A stretch of 64,000 nucleotides of DNA, from assembly GCF_000566685.1 (NCBI RefSeq), contig NZ_AZQN01000005.1, positions 1-64,000 on the forward strand, written 5' to 3'. The translations under genes and the position numbers were made by a program. How positions within the stretch are numbered: the first letter of the stretch is position 1; each line of letters begins with the position of its first letter. Below, one piece after another: positions 8,070-17,038 of this stretch. The notes beneath the pieces were generated by a model. The model saw only the letters and a list, made by a program, of their open reading frames with translations. It was not told where the DNA came from and ran no database searches. Source of the stretch: Dyadobacter tibetensis Y620-1 (GTDB taxonomy: Bacteria > Bacteroidota > Bacteroidia > Cytophagales > Spirosomataceae).

Positions 8070-9722
8070 TTAAGTAAATTTTCGAATACGAAAGTAGTGG
8101 CGGATTGCACCGAAAATGGCTAAAAGTAGCAATGGAACTGCGATATTGAGGGCTTGCCAGCTCCGTCGCGACTCTTGAATTTTTATCCGGTCCAGGGGGC
8201 GTATGGCAACATCCTTATTTCGCGCCGAAATGAGGCCGTTTGCATCTGTAAGATAGTCTAAAGCTAGCATTACGAAGTCTTTATTGCCGTAGGTATTGCC
8301 TGATAAACGGTCGTAACCCAGGGGTAAGGGTGCGTTGCGTTTGTAGTCGATGTCGTTGACCACGATATCTCCATCCGAGCAGACGATGACTTTTCCGGGT
8401 TCCCCCTTAGATTTGAAAGTCGCCGAACGGGGATCTTGGGGGAGGATTCTGTTTTCAAATATAGAAGAAAAGGAGCCTTCTAGGAGTAGTCCGGCAAGTT
8501 TGCTACCTCCCCGATATTCGGAAGGGTCTGGTTGTTTTCTGGCTTCATTATACCCCACCAAGGCCGGGGTATTAACGGTTTGGGTATACTCTGAAGTCAT
8601 AAGCAAGGGTGTTTTTAGGATACCATCCGCCCCGCCAACGGTGTCTATAGAGCTAAGGAAGCGGGTAGATACCGCATTGATATTACTGCTGATAACATGA
8701 TCGCCAAAGTGATTGAGCAGGGGGTAGAATCGCCATGGTAGCGGTTCCAGCTGAGGCTTGTCACCCATATTTCCTGTGTTTAACAATATCTGTGACGCAT
8801 TCAAGTCTTTTACTAGGTCATAGTTAACCCTGAGGCCCCACTTAAAAAATAAAGCTTCCAGATTGAGCTGGAGGGGTTGGGCGTAGGTGCCTTCCAGGCT
8901 TACGCTGTCAACCCGCGCTCCGTCGGTAAAGAATATTGCTTTACCACCGTTCACAATATATTGATCTAATTTATAAAGGTCAGACTCTGAAAAAGCACTG
9001 TCGGGCTTCAGTACCAGAATGGCATCCAGGCCATCGTAAGACTCCGGGTTGTTCATATCCATAAATACATCAAACTGCTGCTGAATGGAAGCAATCAGGT
9101 CACTGAGTCGTGCGGGGGAGATGAGGGTGTGGCTGACAATAAGCCCTACTTTTTTTCTTTCGGGATTCATTAGAACTCGTATGGCTGAGGCTAGCTCAAA
9201 TTCTACTCCCTCATAGGATTGATTGAGTTGCTCCTCTGCACTAGCCGATTTATTGCCCTTCAAAAGCTGCACTGCTACAGACAGAGTATCCATCTTCAGA
9301 ATGGCTCCGGGAAAAATGGTTTTTTCTGTCCGTTTTCCTTCTTCGTTAGCGAATAAATTGGTGGGCATAAGGCCCTGTTCAATCAGACTTTTGTATTGTT
9401 CCTGACGTTGTGTCTCGCTACTCGCATCCGATGGGTCGGTAAATTGAAAATGAACCCTCCCATTAGAATATTTCTTGAAAGCTTCTAGGGTGTTGGCTGT
9501 GGCACGCTCCAGCCGTTCAAATCCCGGGGGGAAGGAACCTGCAAGAAACACGTTAACCTGAATGTCCTGGTCTAAGGATTCCAACATGGAAATGGTGGCA
9601 TCTGAAATAGAATAGCGCCTGTCTTCAGTAAGGTCCCATTGTAAATGGCTATTGGATGCCCACCAATTGATGCCCGCTAAAACGCAGATCAGGATTAAAA
9701 GTGGAAAAAGTGCTTTCTTCAT
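8070..9722 (-). CDS. gldG: GldG-like gliding motility ABC transporter substrate-binding subunit
   Basis: A 550-residue membrane-anchored protein of the GldG/ABC-type auxiliary family. It has an N-terminal transmembrane helix (about 5-23), the conserved DLTEDRRYSISDATISML after it, a DUF-type periplasmic Rossmann-like core with GGKAIFFTDG, and a C-terminal helix (about 527-543) ending in basic residues. In Flavobacterium GldA, GldF and GldG form an ABC complex linked to gliding. In other Cytophagales gldF and gldG commonly precede dnaN; here gldG precedes dnaN but no gldF lies upstream, where a 930-bp gap is found instead. Identity is confident, motility role less so. Confidence 0.9.
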   Translation of the reverse strand: MKKALFPLLILICVLAGINWWASNSHLQWDLTEDRRYSISDATISMLESLDQDIQVNVFLAGSFPPGFERLERATANTLEAFKKYSNGRVHFQFTDPSDASSETQRQEQYKSLIEQGLMPTNLFANEEGKRTEKTIFPGAILKMDTLSVAVQLLKGNKSASAEEQLNQSYEGVEFELASAIRVLMNPERKKVGLIVSHTLISPARLSDLIASIQQQFDVFMDMNNPESYDGLDAILVLKPDSAFSESDLYKLDQYIVNGGKAIFFTDGARVDSVSLEGTYAQPLQLNLEALFFKWGLRVNYDLVKDLNASQILLNTGNMGDKPQLEPLPWRFYPLLNHFGDHVISSNINAVSTRFLSSIDTVGGADGILKTPLLMTSEYTQTVNTPALVGYNEARKQPDPSEYRGGSKLAGLLLEGSFSSIFENRILPQDPRSATFKSKGEPGKVIVCSDGDIVVNDIDYKRNAPLPLGYDRLSGNTYGNKDFVMLALDYLTDANGLISARNKDVAIRPLDRIKIQESRRSWQALNIAVPLLLLAIFGAIRHYFRIRKFT

Positions 9723-9849
9723 TAGTTCATTCGATGGGTATTATCTGCAATATTATAAAAAAAAAGGGAGGTATAGAGCTCAAAAGTAATTCCTTCGACG
9801 ACGCTAATCCTTTTGCCAGACGTTCATTTGCATGAGTGAGCTTAATAAT

Positions 9850-9876
9850 ACAAAACCCCGAGTTGCCCCGGGGTTA
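9850..9876 (-). terminator. Terminator-like hairpin in the gldG upstream gap
   Basis: AACCCCG (9854-9860) pairs with CGGGGTT (9869-9875). On the minus strand the stem is followed by TTTTG, so it would end a minus-strand transcript coming from the gap, where no intact gene is present. Confidence 0.55.
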
Positions 9877-10512
9877 TTCTACTGACTGAAAGGAGGATTA
9901 ATAAATGCTGATACAACTATTTTTTTATGACCATTTTCGCCTTAGAGGTCTCACCTGCTGTAATGGAAAGTTAATATTACAAGATTCTTAGTTTTGTATT
10001 ATACCGGTCTTATGGTCTGTATATTTATGATTCAAAACTAGGGCTCATTCCTAGGATTTTCAATTGATTTGGGGTGAAATGCTCTTTTTCTGATGTCAGC
10101 TATTCTAATATTTTGTTTTGCAATATGTTGATAGTTAGGGGTATGTGGATTATTATACTCTTGATCTATAAAATTTGTAATGTGGTGAAGTATTTTTTAT
10201 GAAAATCGATTCTATGAATCGGCTGGTCAAATTTTTATAGGATATTTCAAACTTGTAGTATTGGGTGGGCAAAGAAAGTAGAAGGAATATGGTCACAGAC
10301 CTGAAGTGATTGGAAGTTCTGATTCGCTAAAACTCAGTCCGGGTGTCCAGCGGGTAGACTTAATTGCTTTCCGATAACCTTATGATGATTCAGTAAGCGC
10401 ATTGGCTTTTTAAAAGGAGCGAAACGGAGTCCCGCCAGGAAGTGGGGACATAGATATCAGACTTTGTCGTACTTTTTTTGCAAAATTGTTGATTAGAATC
10501 GGGTAACAAGCC

Positions 10513-10556
10513 TATCCCTAGCCCCAGCAAAGAGGACCGCCGGGGGCTGAAGGATA
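10513..10556 (+). ncRNA. Possible structured RNA element
   Basis: TATCC...AGCCCC (10513-10525) pairs with GGGGCT...GGATA (10543-10556), with a small internal loop and a 17-nt apical loop. It is followed 36 bp later by a strong plus-strand terminator although no plus-strand gene ends there. The pair could be the 3' portion of a small RNA. No known RNA family motif was recognised. Confidence 0.25.
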
Positions 10557-10591
10557 ATGAAATTGCTGTTTGATATAGCTGAGCAAATAAT

Positions 10592-10640
10592 AAATCCCAG
10601 CCGATCTAATGCTATTAGCAGGCTGGGATTTGTTTTTTTT
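10592..10640. terminator. Strong terminator with T8 on the plus strand
   Basis: AAATCCCAGCC (10592-10602) pairs exactly with GGCTGGGATTT (10621-10631), followed on the plus strand by G and eight T residues. It also lies 14 bp after the stop codon of the minus-strand DUF1080 gene, whose transcript it may end in the reverse direction with a weaker T-rich tail. Confidence 0.8.
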
Positions 10641-10653
10641 GTGGGTATGCGTG

Positions 10654-11550
10654 TTATTCCATTTGGCAGCTTTCAGGATCGGACACTACATAATAAGATT
10701 TATAGTTTTTAGCCTTAGGGTTCATACAGCCTTTCAACTCCAACAATTCTATATTTTTAAAATCTATGGGGTGGCTTTCCGCTTGTAAAGCGATATATCC
10801 TGTGCCTAATAGGGAATTGTTTTTTTTCAGCCACTCCGCTTCTCCGGCTACTTTTCCTTCCTTAAAGCTCCGGCTTTTGCCTATGTATCCTCCTCCAATT
10901 TTAGGATTGGTAAAAGTTAGTACGGTATCTCCTTCTATAAGAAAATGTGCTATAGAGTCGCCTAGCATAATGGCCTCTGCAGTTACCCATTGATCACCAT
11001 GGTAGGTTTTTGAGCTAGAGCTGATGCAGTGCGCTTCAGTCAATACACCATTGATATCGACAATGGTGCCGGGGGTGCAGAGGTTTCCTGTAGAGCGGTC
11101 GCCAGAGCCTAACCCGCCCAGAAACTGCATCTCCAGGGATATAGGGAAGTCTTGTTCGAGCCCTAGACTTTGCGCGGACTGAGAATGCATCATGACCCCT
11201 GAGTTGCGAACATTCCAGGAGGCACCGCCAGGAACTTGCTCTCCGGTAAATCGATATTGCATCCGTAACTTGTAATGGGAATATGGTTTCTGATAATACA
11301 TATGCCCATACTGAGTGGTAAAGGTATCATATTCCATATAATTTACCCGGATCATGCTGTCCTGGACGATAAAGGTGTTTTTATAGTTTTCATTTAAGGG
11401 ATAGCCCGCTATTTTAATATCCCAACCTTCGAGGTCTTTGCCATTGAACAGGGCTTTCCATTCCTCTTTGTTTTGATTGGTGGTTTTCGAGCAGGAGGCA
11501 AAGCCTAAAAGCATCAATAGAAGATAGGCGAATAAGGTAAATTTGATCAT
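10654..11550 (-). CDS. DUF1080 (3-keto-disaccharide hydrolase-type) lipoprotein
   Basis: A 298-residue predicted lipoprotein with lipobox LLGFASC and a LamG-like DUF1080 domain starting at WKALFNGKDLEGWDIK. The middle carries the family hallmark segments YRFTGEQVPGGASWNVRNSG and SLEMQF. Members bind or hydrolyse carbohydrates, and some act on 3-keto-glycosides. The C-terminus (about residues 270-298) adds GCMNPKAKNYKSYYVV ending in SDPESC, resembling the cysteine-bounded GCxDPxAxNY...DDGSC motif of secreted Bacteroidota proteins. It is likely surface or periplasmic. An imperfect operator-like dyad (ACATACT/AGTATGT, 11571-11592) lies upstream. Confidence 0.88.
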   Translation of the reverse strand: MIKFTLFAYLLLMLLGFASCSKTTNQNKEEWKALFNGKDLEGWDIKIAGYPLNENYKNTFIVQDSMIRVNYMEYDTFTTQYGHMYYQKPYSHYKLRMQYRFTGEQVPGGASWNVRNSGVMMHSQSAQSLGLEQDFPISLEMQFLGGLGSGDRSTGNLCTPGTIVDINGVLTEAHCISSSSKTYHGDQWVTAEAIMLGDSIAHFLIEGDTVLTFTNPKIGGGYIGKSRSFKEGKVAGEAEWLKKNNSLLGTGYIALQAESHPIDFKNIELLELKGCMNPKAKNYKSYYVVSDPESCQME

Positions 11551-11570
11551 CTTTTGTAGGGCTGGTTGTT

Positions 11571-11592
11571 ACATACTAAGTAATAAGTATGT
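11571..11592. promoter_or_regulatory. Small inverted repeat upstream of the DUF1080 gene
   Basis: ACATACT (11571-11577) and AGTATGT (11586-11592) form a 7-bp dyad with an 8-bp spacer, 20 bp before the start codon. It could be a repressor site; no regulator is identified. Confidence 0.25.
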
Positions 11593-11696
11593 TTAAGGTC
11601 TGATCTAATGATTTGCTCCTTTTTAATCTGGACCAGGATATAGTTTTTGTATACACTGACTTACTTAGTCAAGGTTAAGGAGCGGGATTGTAAAAC

Positions 11697-11736
11697 CGAA
11701 AAGCACCTTTTCCGCTAGCGAAAAGGTGCTTTTCAG
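11697..11736. terminator. Terminator after rnr
   Basis: GAAAAGCACCTTTT (11698-11711) pairs with AAAAGGTGCTTTTC (11721-11734). It lies 15 bp beyond the rnr stop codon. Confidence 0.8.
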
Positions 11737-11749
11737 TCTAAGACATATT

Positions 11750-14098
11750 TTATTTACGTTTGCTCCGTGCCCTTCCTTTTCGTGAAGAGGCTCCGGACCG
11801 GGATCTGCTGTGGCTCGGATTGCTGGACTGTTTACCTGGATTCTGATCGGGGCGAGGCCGGGAGCGTGATTTGGAAGGGGTGGTTCCCGCTAAGTAAAGA
11901 TCCATGCTCCGTCGAGCCAGATTAGTTTCTTTAACCTTGACCATTACTTTATCTCCAAATGCATATATTTTCTTCGTGCGTTGACCTACCACCCGGTAAT
12001 TCTCCTTGTCGAGTTCGTAGAAATCGTCCCCGAGGTCGGTCATACGAATTAAGCCTTCGGAGGCGGTGCTGGTTATCTCTACGAATATTCCGAATTCGGT
12101 AACTCCGGAGATAATGCCTTCATACTCCTGATCATGGTCCATGAGGCCCATATATTCGACTTGCTTGTATTTGATAGAGGCCCTTTCGGCTTCGGAAGCC
12201 AGTCGCTCCCGATCGGAGGAATGTCTACAGGCATCTTCGTATAGCTCTTTATCTACCGACTTGCCACCATCTAGGTAATGCTGGAGCAGGCGATGTGCGA
12301 TAACATCCGGATATCTTCGGATGGGAGATGTAAAATGTGAGTAACGCTTAAATGCCAAACCAAAATGACCTAGGTCGTCCACGCTATAGCGTGCTTTGGC
12401 CATGGTTCGTACCGCCAGTTGCTCTATTAAATTCTGCTCCGGGGTTCCCTCGACCTCTTTAAGCATGCCATTCATCGACTTCGCTATCTGGTCCTCATCC
12501 TCTACATTGAGTTTATGGCCCAGTTTCGCCACGAAATTAGCAAAAGTCTTAAGCCTATCAGGATCTGGAGCCTCATGGACCCGGTAGATCATCGTGTTTT
12601 TGTTAGCCCCTTTAGAGAGTCCATAAACATATTCGGCCACTCGTTTGTTGGCCAGCAGCATAAACTCTTCAATAAGCTTGTGAGCGTCGAATCGCACTTT
12701 TTGATATATGCCTAAGGGTTTACCACTTTCGTCTAGCTTAAAGCGCACTTCTGGCGTTTCAAAATTAATGGCCCCTTTTCGGAATCTTTCTTTTCTGAAT
12801 ACCTTGGCAAGCTTGTTCAGGTCGGCCAGCTCCTGAGCATATTCCCCTTGACCCGACTCCAAAACTTCCTGGGCATCTTCATAGGCATAGCGCCTGTCGG
12901 AATGAATAACGGTCCGTCCAAACCATTCATTTGCAATGCGGCCTCTTGCGGTGATCTCAAATATTGCTGAAAAGGCCAGCCGGTCCTCATTAGGGCGTAG
13001 TGAACATAGGTTGTTGGAGAGCTTTTCAGGAAGCATGGGTACGGTACGGTCCACCAGATACACCGAAGTAGCCCGGCGGTAAGCTTCTTTTTCTAGCTCG
13101 GTATTAGGTTTTACATAATGCGATACGTCGGCAATATGTACGCCCACCTCCATATTTCCGCTTTCCAGATATTGAAGGGATAAAGCATCGTCAAAATCCT
13201 TGGCATCGGCAGGGTCGATGGTAAATGTCAAAACCTTGCGGAGGTCCTTGCGGTTGGCGATTTCTTTTTTGGAGATGGTGACGGGAATTTTGTCCGCTTC
13301 CGCTTCTACTTCTTCAGGAAATTGGTAAGGGAGCCCAAATTCAGCCAAAATAGCGTGCATCTCAACGTCGTTAGTTCCCGCTTTGCCCAGCACCTGCACA
13401 ATTTTCCCTGTGGCTTGGCTACGGCGAGTAGGCCATTCCACTACTTCTACAATTACCTTGTCTCCATCTTCCGCATCTAACAACTCATCGGTTTCTAGAT
13501 AGATGGGGTCAAACAATTTTTTGTTATCCGGTTGCACAATTGCGTACCGAGCCGTTATCTCCAGAATCCCGACTATACCGTCGTTTTTCCGGGTAATTAT
13601 TTGAGTAACTCTACCTTCTATGCGTTTAGATCCCGTATCTCCCTTCACCTTTCTTCGGCCCAGTTGCTTGCTGAGAGGCTGTATCTCCACAATATCTCCG
13701 TCCCAAGCATTGGCCAGCAGCTCGCTTTCTACATAAATATCATCGTCCCGGCCCTCTACCACCACAAAGGCAAAGGATTTATTCACCCGATCCACTCGAC
13801 CTGTCAGCGTATTTTCATGAGGCTTTTCCATATTGGCCCGATAGGATCCATCCGGTAATACCTGTATCCGCTTCTCTTCTTCCAGCTCATGCAGGATTTC
13901 ATTAAACAGCTGTCTTACCTTACGGTCCGAAACGCCAAAATGGTCATGTACGTCGTAGGGTCTAAAGGTGTGGTCGGCGTTGAGGTCGAAAAAAGCGGCA
14001 ATATCCGCTTTTAGTTCGTCGACCGTAGAGAGGATATGATGGGGCTGATGAGCCACGCTGGTACTTCTATTTTCTTTATTAATTTTCTTCTTTTTCAT
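11750..14098 (-). CDS. rnr: Ribonuclease R
   Basis: A 782-residue 3'-5' exoribonuclease of the RNase II/R family, degrading structured RNA. In order: an N-terminal winged-helix-like region (FRPYDVHDHFGVSDRKVRQLF), two cold-shock domains, the RNB catalytic domain with metal-binding DPADAKDFDDALSL (about residues 290-305) and LPEKLSNNLCSLRPNEDRLAFS, an S1 domain (YEGIISGVTEFGIFVEI), and a basic Arg/Lys/Ser-rich tail of about 45 residues. The tail is typical of RNase R and may bind RNA. A 100-bp gap separates it from the exonuclease gene downstream in sequence, which lies upstream in transcription. Confidence 0.96.
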   Translation of the reverse strand: MKKKKINKENRSTSVAHQPHHILSTVDELKADIAAFFDLNADHTFRPYDVHDHFGVSDRKVRQLFNEILHELEEEKRIQVLPDGSYRANMEKPHENTLTGRVDRVNKSFAFVVVEGRDDDIYVESELLANAWDGDIVEIQPLSKQLGRRKVKGDTGSKRIEGRVTQIITRKNDGIVGILEITARYAIVQPDNKKLFDPIYLETDELLDAEDGDKVIVEVVEWPTRRSQATGKIVQVLGKAGTNDVEMHAILAEFGLPYQFPEEVEAEADKIPVTISKKEIANRKDLRKVLTFTIDPADAKDFDDALSLQYLESGNMEVGVHIADVSHYVKPNTELEKEAYRRATSVYLVDRTVPMLPEKLSNNLCSLRPNEDRLAFSAIFEITARGRIANEWFGRTVIHSDRRYAYEDAQEVLESGQGEYAQELADLNKLAKVFRKERFRKGAINFETPEVRFKLDESGKPLGIYQKVRFDAHKLIEEFMLLANKRVAEYVYGLSKGANKNTMIYRVHEAPDPDRLKTFANFVAKLGHKLNVEDEDQIAKSMNGMLKEVEGTPEQNLIEQLAVRTMAKARYSVDDLGHFGLAFKRYSHFTSPIRRYPDVIAHRLLQHYLDGGKSVDKELYEDACRHSSDRERLASEAERASIKYKQVEYMGLMDHDQEYEGIISGVTEFGIFVEITSTASEGLIRMTDLGDDFYELDKENYRVVGQRTKKIYAFGDKVMVKVKETNLARRSMDLYLAGTTPSKSRSRPRPDQNPGKQSSNPSHSRSRSGASSRKGRARSKRK

Positions 14099-14200
14099 GT
14101 ATTCATTATTAGGGAATGCGTATAGCTAATCAGCTAAATATCGCATATTAATTGGGTTTATCCCAATTTTTTGCCTCTTGGGCTTATGATTTGCAGATGG

Positions 14201-14938
14201 TTAATCGTGGCGAGAAATATTACTGGGCAATACCAAAGGCATGTTATGCAGTCTGAGGTAGATTTGGCCTAGCACAACCACATCTTCGCGGCAGTATCTG
14301 CTGATCTTTTCTAGGCCCTTTTCTTGGTAATAAACGTTACTTACCTGGTCCCCGCTCATTTCGACTTTGCTTCCTGGAATATCAAAAACGGCGGCAAGCA
14401 AATCCAGGGAGGTATAACTTTTATAATCTCCAAATTTCCAAAGCTCCATGGTATCCTGGTGGTGGACTTCCCAGGGTTTTTTTCCAGCTATTTGTAAAGC
14501 CTTCGGAATGCTAATATCGTTGATGAGCATGCGCCTACAGAGATAGGGGAAGTCAAATTCCTTGCCATTATGCGCACAGAGAATCAGTTCTTCGGGCGCA
14601 TATTTTTCAATTAGGGCTTTAAATTCTTGAAGAAGAACGGCTTCATCATGACCTTGAAAGGAGCGCACTTTATAGCTGATTTCCTCCTTTTCGTTCCAAA
14701 AGAAAGCGCCAAAGGCGATGCATACAACTTTGCCAAACTCTGCGTAGATGGCACCTTTCTCATAAAACAGGTCGGCCGGACTAGCTCCCTGGTCCTCTTT
14801 CCGGATCAGACTTGCGGCCTTTTTGTCCCAAAGTGATTGTAGGCGCTCAGGAAGTTCATGGTATGTACCAGGAGAGCATACCGTTTCTATATCGAGCAGC
14901 AGAAGGCTGCGGGCTTTCTTACGGAATTCTGCAGTCAT
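14201..14938 (-). CDS. DEDDy-type 3'-5' exonuclease, DNA polymerase B exonuclease-like
   Basis: A 245-residue ribonuclease H-fold exonuclease. The four acidic motifs are visible: LLDIET (Exo I), CAHNGKEFDFPYL (Exo II), and YCREDVVVLGQIY (Exo III with Tyr and Asp, hence DEDDy). Sequence matches the stand-alone family related to the proofreading domain of family B polymerases (Pfam DNA_pol_B_exo2). Its nucleic acid substrate is not known from sequence. It lies 74 bp after dxs on the same strand and may be cotranscribed with it. Confidence 0.85.
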   Translation of the reverse strand: MTAEFRKKARSLLLLDIETVCSPGTYHELPERLQSLWDKKAASLIRKEDQGASPADLFYEKGAIYAEFGKVVCIAFGAFFWNEKEEISYKVRSFQGHDEAVLLQEFKALIEKYAPEELILCAHNGKEFDFPYLCRRMLINDISIPKALQIAGKKPWEVHHQDTMELWKFGDYKSYTSLDLLAAVFDIPGSKVEMSGDQVSNVYYQEKGLEKISRYCREDVVVLGQIYLRLHNMPLVLPSNISRHD

Positions 14939-15012
14939 ATACTGAACTTATAAACGGTGGTAGTGGATTTTGCGTTCCCTATTTACCTGTTAGTCCATAC
15001 AGTCATCCAGAA

Positions 15013-16965
15013 TTACAGACTAGCCTGCAGGGTGGGCTGCATCATGGACAGGGTAGCCGTTACAATGCCTTCAGCATCCAAGCCACACTCTCTGTAAAGT
15101 TCCGAGGGTTCCCCATGTTCCACGATCATGTCGGTCACACCCAGTCGCTTGATCTGGTTAGTATAGCCGTTTTCTAACATGTATTCCATTACAGCACTGC
15201 CAAACCCTCCAGGCAGGCAGCCATCTTCCAAAGTAATTATTTTGTCATAATTTTTCAGAGCATGAGCCAACAACATTTCGTCAAGTGGTTTCACAAAGCG
15301 CATATCGTAATGTGCCAGAGAGATGCCTTCTTTCTCGAGGATAGTATTCGCTTCAGCAACGAAATTGCCCAAAGGGCCAATGGTAAGAATTGCCGCCGAT
15401 TCTCCCGGTTGCACCAGCCTTCCCGTACCAATTTTTATTTCTTCCAGAGGTGTTTTCCACTCAGGCATTACACCGTTTCCTCTTGGATAGCGAATGGTGA
15501 AGGCATTCTTGCCTTTCTGAAAATCTTCTAATTGAGCCGTAAACATGAGGTTGCGAAGCTCTTGTTCGTTCATAGGAGATGCGATGACCATATTGGGGAT
15601 GCAGCGCATGTAAGCGAGGTCGTATAGACCATGATGGGTAGGCCCGTCGGCGCCTACCAAACCTGCTCGGTCCAAACAAAATATCACGGGCAATTCCTGT
15701 ATGCAAACATCATGGATTACTTGATCGTAGGCCCTTTGCATAAACGTAGAGTAGATATTGCAAAAAACAATATTGCCTCTGGTGGCCATGCCAGCGGAAA
15801 AGGTCACGGCATGCTGTTCGGCAATGCCCACATCGAAAGCACGTTCCGGAATAGCCTTCATCATAATATTAAGTGAAGATCCTGAAGGCATTGCGGGGGT
15901 AACCCCTACAATTTTTTCATTTTTTTCGGCAAGCTCTACTAAGGTATGCCCAAAAACGTCCTGATATTTGGGCGGCTGGGGACCGTCGTAAACTTTTTTC
16001 TTGATTTCTCCAGTGATCTTATCAAAAACTCCAGGTGCATGCCATTTGGTTTGGTCTTTCTCTGCAGGTCCATAACCTTTGCCTTTTACGGTAAGACAGT
16101 GGAGCAGTTTGGGCCCCGGTATGTCTTTAAGGTCTTTAAGAACCTCTGTTAGATGGCTAATGTCGTTTCCATCGATTGGGCCGAAATAACGAAGGCCTAG
16201 CGATTCGAACATATTGCTTTGTCTCAGTATGGCCGTCTTCATGACAGCTTCTACTTTCGAAACAACTTCCTGGGCACTTTTTCCAAAGGTGCTCATCTTG
16301 CCCAACAAGTTCCATACTTCATCTCTGAACTTATTATAAGTATGGCTAGTGGTTATGTCTGTTAAATACTCCTTAAGTGCCCCAACATTTGGATCGATGG
16401 CCATGCAGTTATCATTTAAGATAATTAGCATATTGGAGTCGGTGGTACCGGCATGGTTCATGCCTTCAAAGGCTAAGCCGGCAGTCATGGCCCCGTCACC
16501 AATAATCGCGATATGTTGTCTTTGGAAATTTTTTTCTATAGCCGAGGCAACAGCCATTCCTAATGCTGCTGAAATGGAGGTCGAGGAATGGCCCACGCCG
16601 AAGGCATCGTAAATGCTTTCTTTCCGCTTAGGGAACCCTGAGAGTCCTCCATGGACGCGGTTACTGTGGAAGTTATCCCTTCGTCCAGATAATATTTTGT
16701 GGCCATAGGCCTGGTGGCCTACATCCCATACCAACTGGTCGTCGGGTGTATTAAAAACGTAATGAAGGGCCACACTCAGCTCTACCACCCCTAAACTAGC
16801 CCCGAAATGCCCCCCGTAAACGGACACATTATCGATAATATATTGTCTTAGCTCGTTGCAGACTTGCGGCAACTGCGATTGGTCCAGTTTCCTGAGATCG
16901 GCGGGAGAATCTATTTGGGCCAGTAATTTTCCTGGGGTTATGAGCATAATGTGCTTTCTATTCAA
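15013..16965 (-). CDS. dxs: 1-deoxy-D-xylulose-5-phosphate synthase
   Basis: First enzyme of the MEP isoprenoid pathway, condensing pyruvate and glyceraldehyde 3-phosphate using thiamine diphosphate; dxr, the second enzyme, is at 45295-46452. The ORF is 650 residues. Landmarks are WDVGHQAYGHKILSGRRD, the ThDP motif GDGAMTAGLAFEGMNHAG with downstream NDN, and the transketolase-type AEQHAVTFSAGMA and DRAGLVGADGPTHHG in the C-terminal half. Met7 (MLITPGKLL) is a likely alternative start. An exact -7 element precedes it, so it can be expressed independently of the rhomboid genes. Confidence 0.96.
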   Translation of the reverse strand: MNRKHIMLITPGKLLAQIDSPADLRKLDQSQLPQVCNELRQYIIDNVSVYGGHFGASLGVVELSVALHYVFNTPDDQLVWDVGHQAYGHKILSGRRDNFHSNRVHGGLSGFPKRKESIYDAFGVGHSSTSISAALGMAVASAIEKNFQRQHIAIIGDGAMTAGLAFEGMNHAGTTDSNMLIILNDNCMAIDPNVGALKEYLTDITTSHTYNKFRDEVWNLLGKMSTFGKSAQEVVSKVEAVMKTAILRQSNMFESLGLRYFGPIDGNDISHLTEVLKDLKDIPGPKLLHCLTVKGKGYGPAEKDQTKWHAPGVFDKITGEIKKKVYDGPQPPKYQDVFGHTLVELAEKNEKIVGVTPAMPSGSSLNIMMKAIPERAFDVGIAEQHAVTFSAGMATRGNIVFCNIYSTFMQRAYDQVIHDVCIQELPVIFCLDRAGLVGADGPTHHGLYDLAYMRCIPNMVIASPMNEQELRNLMFTAQLEDFQKGKNAFTIRYPRGNGVMPEWKTPLEEIKIGTGRLVQPGESAAILTIGPLGNFVAEANTILEKEGISLAHYDMRFVKPLDEMLLAHALKNYDKIITLEDGCLPGGFGSAVMEYMLENGYTNQIKRLGVTDMIVEHGEPSELYRECGLDAEGIVTATLSMMQPTLQASL

Positions 16966-17004
16966 ATGAATATTTTATCCTATACTTTTTTTAAACCTCT
17001 CCTC

Positions 17005-17013
17005 ACAAAAGTA
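17005..17013 (-). promoter_or_regulatory. -7 element upstream of dxs
   Basis: TACTTTTGT on the minus strand is an exact TAnnTTTGY match, 40 bp before the dxs start codon in the gap after the rhomboid gene. Confidence 0.5.
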
Positions 17014-17038
17014 AGGAATTCGGTAATTTGTTCGGGTA

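Larger units (their letters stand above)
9723..10653. other. Gene-poor gap with hairpins and a possible T9SS-tail remnant
   Basis: No intact gene is visible. On the minus strand, 9917-9970 encodes LSITAGETSKAKMVIKK and a stop, resembling the last residues of type IX secretion sorting domains, with a terminator 40 bp further on; a stop codon immediately precedes it, so a gene here would be decayed. Other structures are hairpins at 9854-9875, 10513-10556 and 10592-10631. This is the place where gldF might be expected. Confidence 0.5.
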
